Shown here: positions 62,062 to 64,000 of the stretch, one piece after another
Position numbering within the stretch: position 1 is the first letter of the stretch
Layout of the letters: each line of letters begins with the position of its first letter
Origin: Bacteroidota bacterium
Lineage (GTDB): Bacteria; Bacteroidota; Ignavibacteria; UBA10030; UBA6906
DNA: 64,000 nucleotides
Reading direction: 5' to 3'
Assembly: GCA_019637975.1 (NCBI GenBank)
Contig: JAHBUR010000001.1
Location: 78,444-142,443, forward strand
Translations under genes and position numbers: made by a program
Notes under the pieces: model-generated
What the model was told of the DNA's origin: nothing
Database searches by the model: none
What the model saw: only the letters and a program-made list of their open reading frames with translations

Positions 62062-62101
62062 GCAAAACCGACAGGGAGGTACCCTTTCGAGCACCTCCCT
62101 G
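62062..62101 (-). terminator. Terminator after the first flagellin gene
   Basis: Minus strand: CAGGGAGGT and ACCTCCCTG form a 9-bp stem around GCTCGAAAGGGT, followed by TCGGTTTTG. It lies ~20 bases after the stop. Confidence 0.82.
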
Positions 62102-62123
62102 GTCAATACGCCGGTTGGTTGGC

Positions 62124-62951
62124 TTAGCTTCGGAAGAGAGACAGGAACACCTGCGGCGCTTGATTTGCCTGCGCCAGCATAGACGTAGCTGTCTGCTGCA
62201 AGATTTGGAGTTTTGCAGCTTTGATCTGTTCCTTTGCTATGTCGGCATCATAGATCCGGCTTTTTGCCGCTTCTGTGTTCGTGATAGCGTTGTTCAGGTT
62301 CTCTTCCTTCGCGGAAAGACGATTCAACGAAGCCCCGATTGCGCCAATCGCCGAGTTCACAGTCCCAATGCCCGTGTCAACAGTCAAACCAACAATATTG
62401 GCACTGGTAATGCTCCCTGCTGCCGTGCCAAGAAGAGAAGCCGACGAAACGCTTGCACTGAACGATACATTGAACAGTTCCGCGCTTGACTCGCCAACCT
62501 GAAAGTCTTCGGAGTACGTACCGTTGAGCAACTGCACTCCGTTGAACTTGTTGTTGGCAACGATATCATCAATCTCCGACGCCAACGCCACAATCTCCGT
62601 GGCAATGGCAGTCTTCTCATCACTCCCGAATGCCCCATTGATGAACCGTGTTTGCTTCTCTTTGATTTGCACCAACAGATCAGCGATTTTCTGGTAGGAA
62701 CCCTCGGCAACGCCTAACGTGGATGATGCATCTCCGACGTTATCAATCGCCGAACTCATCGACCGAATACGACCTTCCATTTTCTTGGAGATCATATAGC
62801 CGGATGGATCATCGGCTGATGAATTGATGCGCCTGCCTGTTGCAAGGCGTTCCTGGTGCATTCCCAGATCGCGATTAATGTTGTTCAACGCATTCACCGC
62901 GTTCATCGCTGCAATATTGGTGTTTATCCTTGCACCACCTGTAAACGGCAT
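62124..62951 (-). CDS. fliC1: Flagellin (first copy)
   Basis: A 275-residue flagellin with MPFTGGARINTNIAAMNAVNALNNINRDLGMHQERLATGRRINSSADDPSGYMISKKMEGRIR and C-terminal NTEAAKSRIYDADIAKEQIKAAKLQILQQTATSMLAQANQAPQVFLSLFRS. As with the second copy, the central variable part is very short. It has its own promoter, terminator and GGA hairpin, so both genes appear to be independently expressed. ACAAGGAGGT precedes the ATG. Confidence 0.97.
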   Translation of the reverse strand: MPFTGGARINTNIAAMNAVNALNNINRDLGMHQERLATGRRINSSADDPSGYMISKKMEGRIRSMSSAIDNVGDASSTLGVAEGSYQKIADLLVQIKEKQTRFINGAFGSDEKTAIATEIVALASEIDDIVANNKFNGVQLLNGTYSEDFQVGESSAELFNVSFSASVSSASLLGTAAGSITSANIVGLTVDTGIGTVNSAIGAIGASLNRLSAKEENLNNAITNTEAAKSRIYDADIAKEQIKAAKLQILQQTATSMLAQANQAPQVFLSLFRS

Positions 62952-62983
62952 AGTTACCTCCTTGTAAGAATGTTGATACGATC

Positions 62984-62997
62984 GGGCGTCCTTGCCC
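62984..62997 (-). promoter_or_regulatory. CsrA-type GGA hairpin in the first flagellin leader
   Basis: Minus strand: GGGC-AAGGAC-GCCC, with AAGGA in the loop, about 33 bases before the ATG. The same hairpin design at the same relative place occurs in the second flagellin leader, supporting a true regulatory site. Confidence 0.75.
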
Positions 62998-63032
62998 TTT
63001 CATGAACTACGAACATAATTGTTCTGAAAGTA

Positions 63033-63059
63033 TTATCGGAATTTGTAGAAAACTCTTTA
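63033..63059 (-). promoter_or_regulatory. Sigma-28 promoter of the first flagellin gene
   Basis: Minus strand: TAAAGAGT, 11 bases, TCCGATAA, with exact consensus spacing. The -10 end lies 82 bases before the ATG, nearly the same distance as in the other flagellin gene. Confidence 0.88.
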
Positions 63060-63196
63060 GTGCCCGATATGTCTGTTACTTGATGCAGGACAACGAGTTA
63101 GGGCAGGTCAGAAGTGTAATAGTTACAAAAAGGAGCCCTTGCGCACCCTTCAATCAAGCTCGATCGCCTTGTGCTGATGTTCCCTTTCTACAAACA

Positions 63197-63213
63197 TGCA
63201 GCCATTTTCTGCA
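63197..63213 (-). terminator. Possible weak terminator after the TPR gene
   Basis: Minus strand: TGCAG-AAAATGG-CTGCA followed by TGTTTGT. The stem is only 5 bp, so this is a weak call. The rest of 62952-63240 holds the flagellin promoter and leader and no gene. Confidence 0.35.
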
Positions 63214-63240
63214 AGTCTTTTGCCGGGAAGTCCGACCTCT

Positions 63241-64000
63241 TCAAGGAGAAGTAGCGGCCGACATCCTTTCGGTGAGCGCTACAAGCCGATTCTTGATCGG
63301 CGAAAGATCAGCATCAGTGGTTTGCGACATCAGTTCAAGATGACGAAATGCGGCATTCACATTGCCTTTTTGCAGCGACAGTTGCAAGCCAGCCTTATGC
63401 AACTCAAAATCTCGGACGCCATTTTCCTCTGCCAATTCGAGAGTTCTTTCAGCGGAATGAACATCCCCCGCCTCAATCTTCCACCGAACAGCAAAGCCAT
63501 ACGCCTTGCTGTTTGCGGGCTGGGCAAGGAGTGTTTTGTCTATGAAATGAATGGCAGAATCCAAGTCATTCAGTTTCCGGTAATGCCACGCAAGCGGTAG
63601 CAAGAGCTCGCTACTGTTTGGATTTGCTTTTGCCAGATGCTTGAATTGATCAATCACAAAACGGGCATCCTCAACCTGCCCGGCACATTCCAACAATTCT
63701 ACCACTCCTTCTTTAGCTTGCGTCAGTTCAACAATGTTCGCATACTGTATCAGCGCATTCTTGAATTCTCCCGCCGCCATGTATGTCATTGCCATTCGTT
63801 TCATGACATCTTCCCTTCTCAGATGAAGATCCGAAGCAATTTGATTTGAACGTTGAGCACCCGGAATCCGCAACAGATACTCGATGGACTTCAACTGCTC
63901 AATCGCCTTCGCATATACCTTCAAATCGAAATACATGAGTGAGAGAAACCAATGCGCCATTAATTGTTTTGGAGCGAGTTGAAGTGATTCACGGCAGAGT
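63241..64000 (-). CDS. TPR-repeat protein (partial, 5' end outside window)
   Basis: At least 253 residues of a tetratricopeptide-repeat protein: repeated pairs of helices such as AHWFLSLMYFDLKVYAKAIEQLK, MAMTYMAAGEFKNALIQYANI, LAWHYRKLNDLDSAIHFIDKTL and AYGFAVRWKIEAGDVHSAERTLELAEENG. An ATG is at 63960, but the frame remains open and TPR-like (LCRESLQLAPKQL) up to the right edge, so the true start is beyond it. Such proteins are protein-binding scaffolds; the partner is unknown. It ends ~180 bases upstream of the first flagellin promoter. Confidence 0.8.
   Translation of the reverse strand, partial: LCRESLQLAPKQLMAHWFLSLMYFDLKVYAKAIEQLKSIEYLLRIPGAQRSNQIASDLHLRREDVMKRMAMTYMAAGEFKNALIQYANIVELTQAKEGVVELLECAGQVEDARFVIDQFKHLAKANPNSSELLLPLAWHYRKLNDLDSAIHFIDKTLLAQPANSKAYGFAVRWKIEAGDVHSAERTLELAEENGVRDFELHKAGLQLSLQKGNVNAAFRHLELMSQTTDADLSPIKNRLVALTERMSAATSP

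Noticed and set aside
1..64000. CRISPR arrays, insertion sequences, tRNA or rRNA genes
   Set aside because: No regularly spaced repeats, transposase frames, tRNA-like cloverleaves or rRNA-like stretches were seen.

Overview
The window is dominated by one large, almost complete flagellar locus. About 55 kb of the 64 kb (8966 to 64000) is encoded on the minus strand. The first ~9 kb is a plus-strand block of envelope, signalling and housekeeping genes. GC content looks close to 50%. The DUF3078-like outer-membrane protein, the OmpA protein with thrombospondin type 3 repeats, and promoters matching TTTG-N19/20-TAnnTTTG all suggest the Bacteroidota/Chlorobi/Ignavibacteriota group. A flagellated member such as an Ignavibacteria- or Kapabacteria-like lineage would fit. 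That assignment is inference; no rRNA or other universal marker is present.

Plus strand (1-8950): the 3' end of an unknown gene; a membrane OmpA protein with a roadblock-like cytoplasmic region; an overlapping Ras-like GTPase; a PAS-type sigma-54 activator; a STAS protein lacking the usual phospho-serine; an OmpA/TSP3 outer-membrane protein; mscL; a BON/LysM protein; a DUF3078-like protein; and a 3-methyladenine DNA glycosylase.

Minus strand, read in the direction of transcription (right to left): a TPR protein running off the right edge; two flagellin genes, each with its own sigma-28 promoter and a CsrA-type GGA hairpin in its leader; fliS-fliD-flaG-fliT-like-flgM-like; a NarL-type regulator; a hybrid kinase plus NtrC-type sigma-54 regulator (FlrBC/FleSR-like); a lone receiver; a HEAT-repeat protein; a sensory operon (zinc-motif protein, HD-GYP N-terminal-like protein, HDOD protein, hybrid kinase, receiver); then flgB-flgC-x-fliE-fliF-fliG-fliH-fliI-fliJ-motE-like-fliK-flgD-TIGR02530-flgE. 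This last operon starts with a near-consensus sigma-54 promoter and ends with a terminator. Next comes a sigma-28 promoter and fliL-M-N-O-P-Q-R-flhB-flhA-flhF-flhG-x-fliA, then HDOD, histidine kinase, a SwrB-like membrane protein, flgF-G-A-H-I-J-N-K-L, a first motA/motB pair, fliW, csrA, a second motA/motB pair and a receiver/HD-GYP protein.

Together these genes encode the basal body, rod, rings, hook, export apparatus, C-ring, filament, chaperones, two stator types and the regulatory circuit. That circuit consists of sigma-54 activators, FliA with a FlgM-like protein, FlhF/FlhG, and FliW/CsrA acting on flagellin mRNA. No chemotaxis (che) genes and no rpoN are present, although FliM keeps a CheY-binding-like N-terminus. 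The main surprises are the conserved CsrA hairpins on both flagellin leaders, fliA lying downstream of a sigma-28 promoter, the GTPase/roadblock-OmpA module, and several unassigned small proteins embedded in the flagellar operons.
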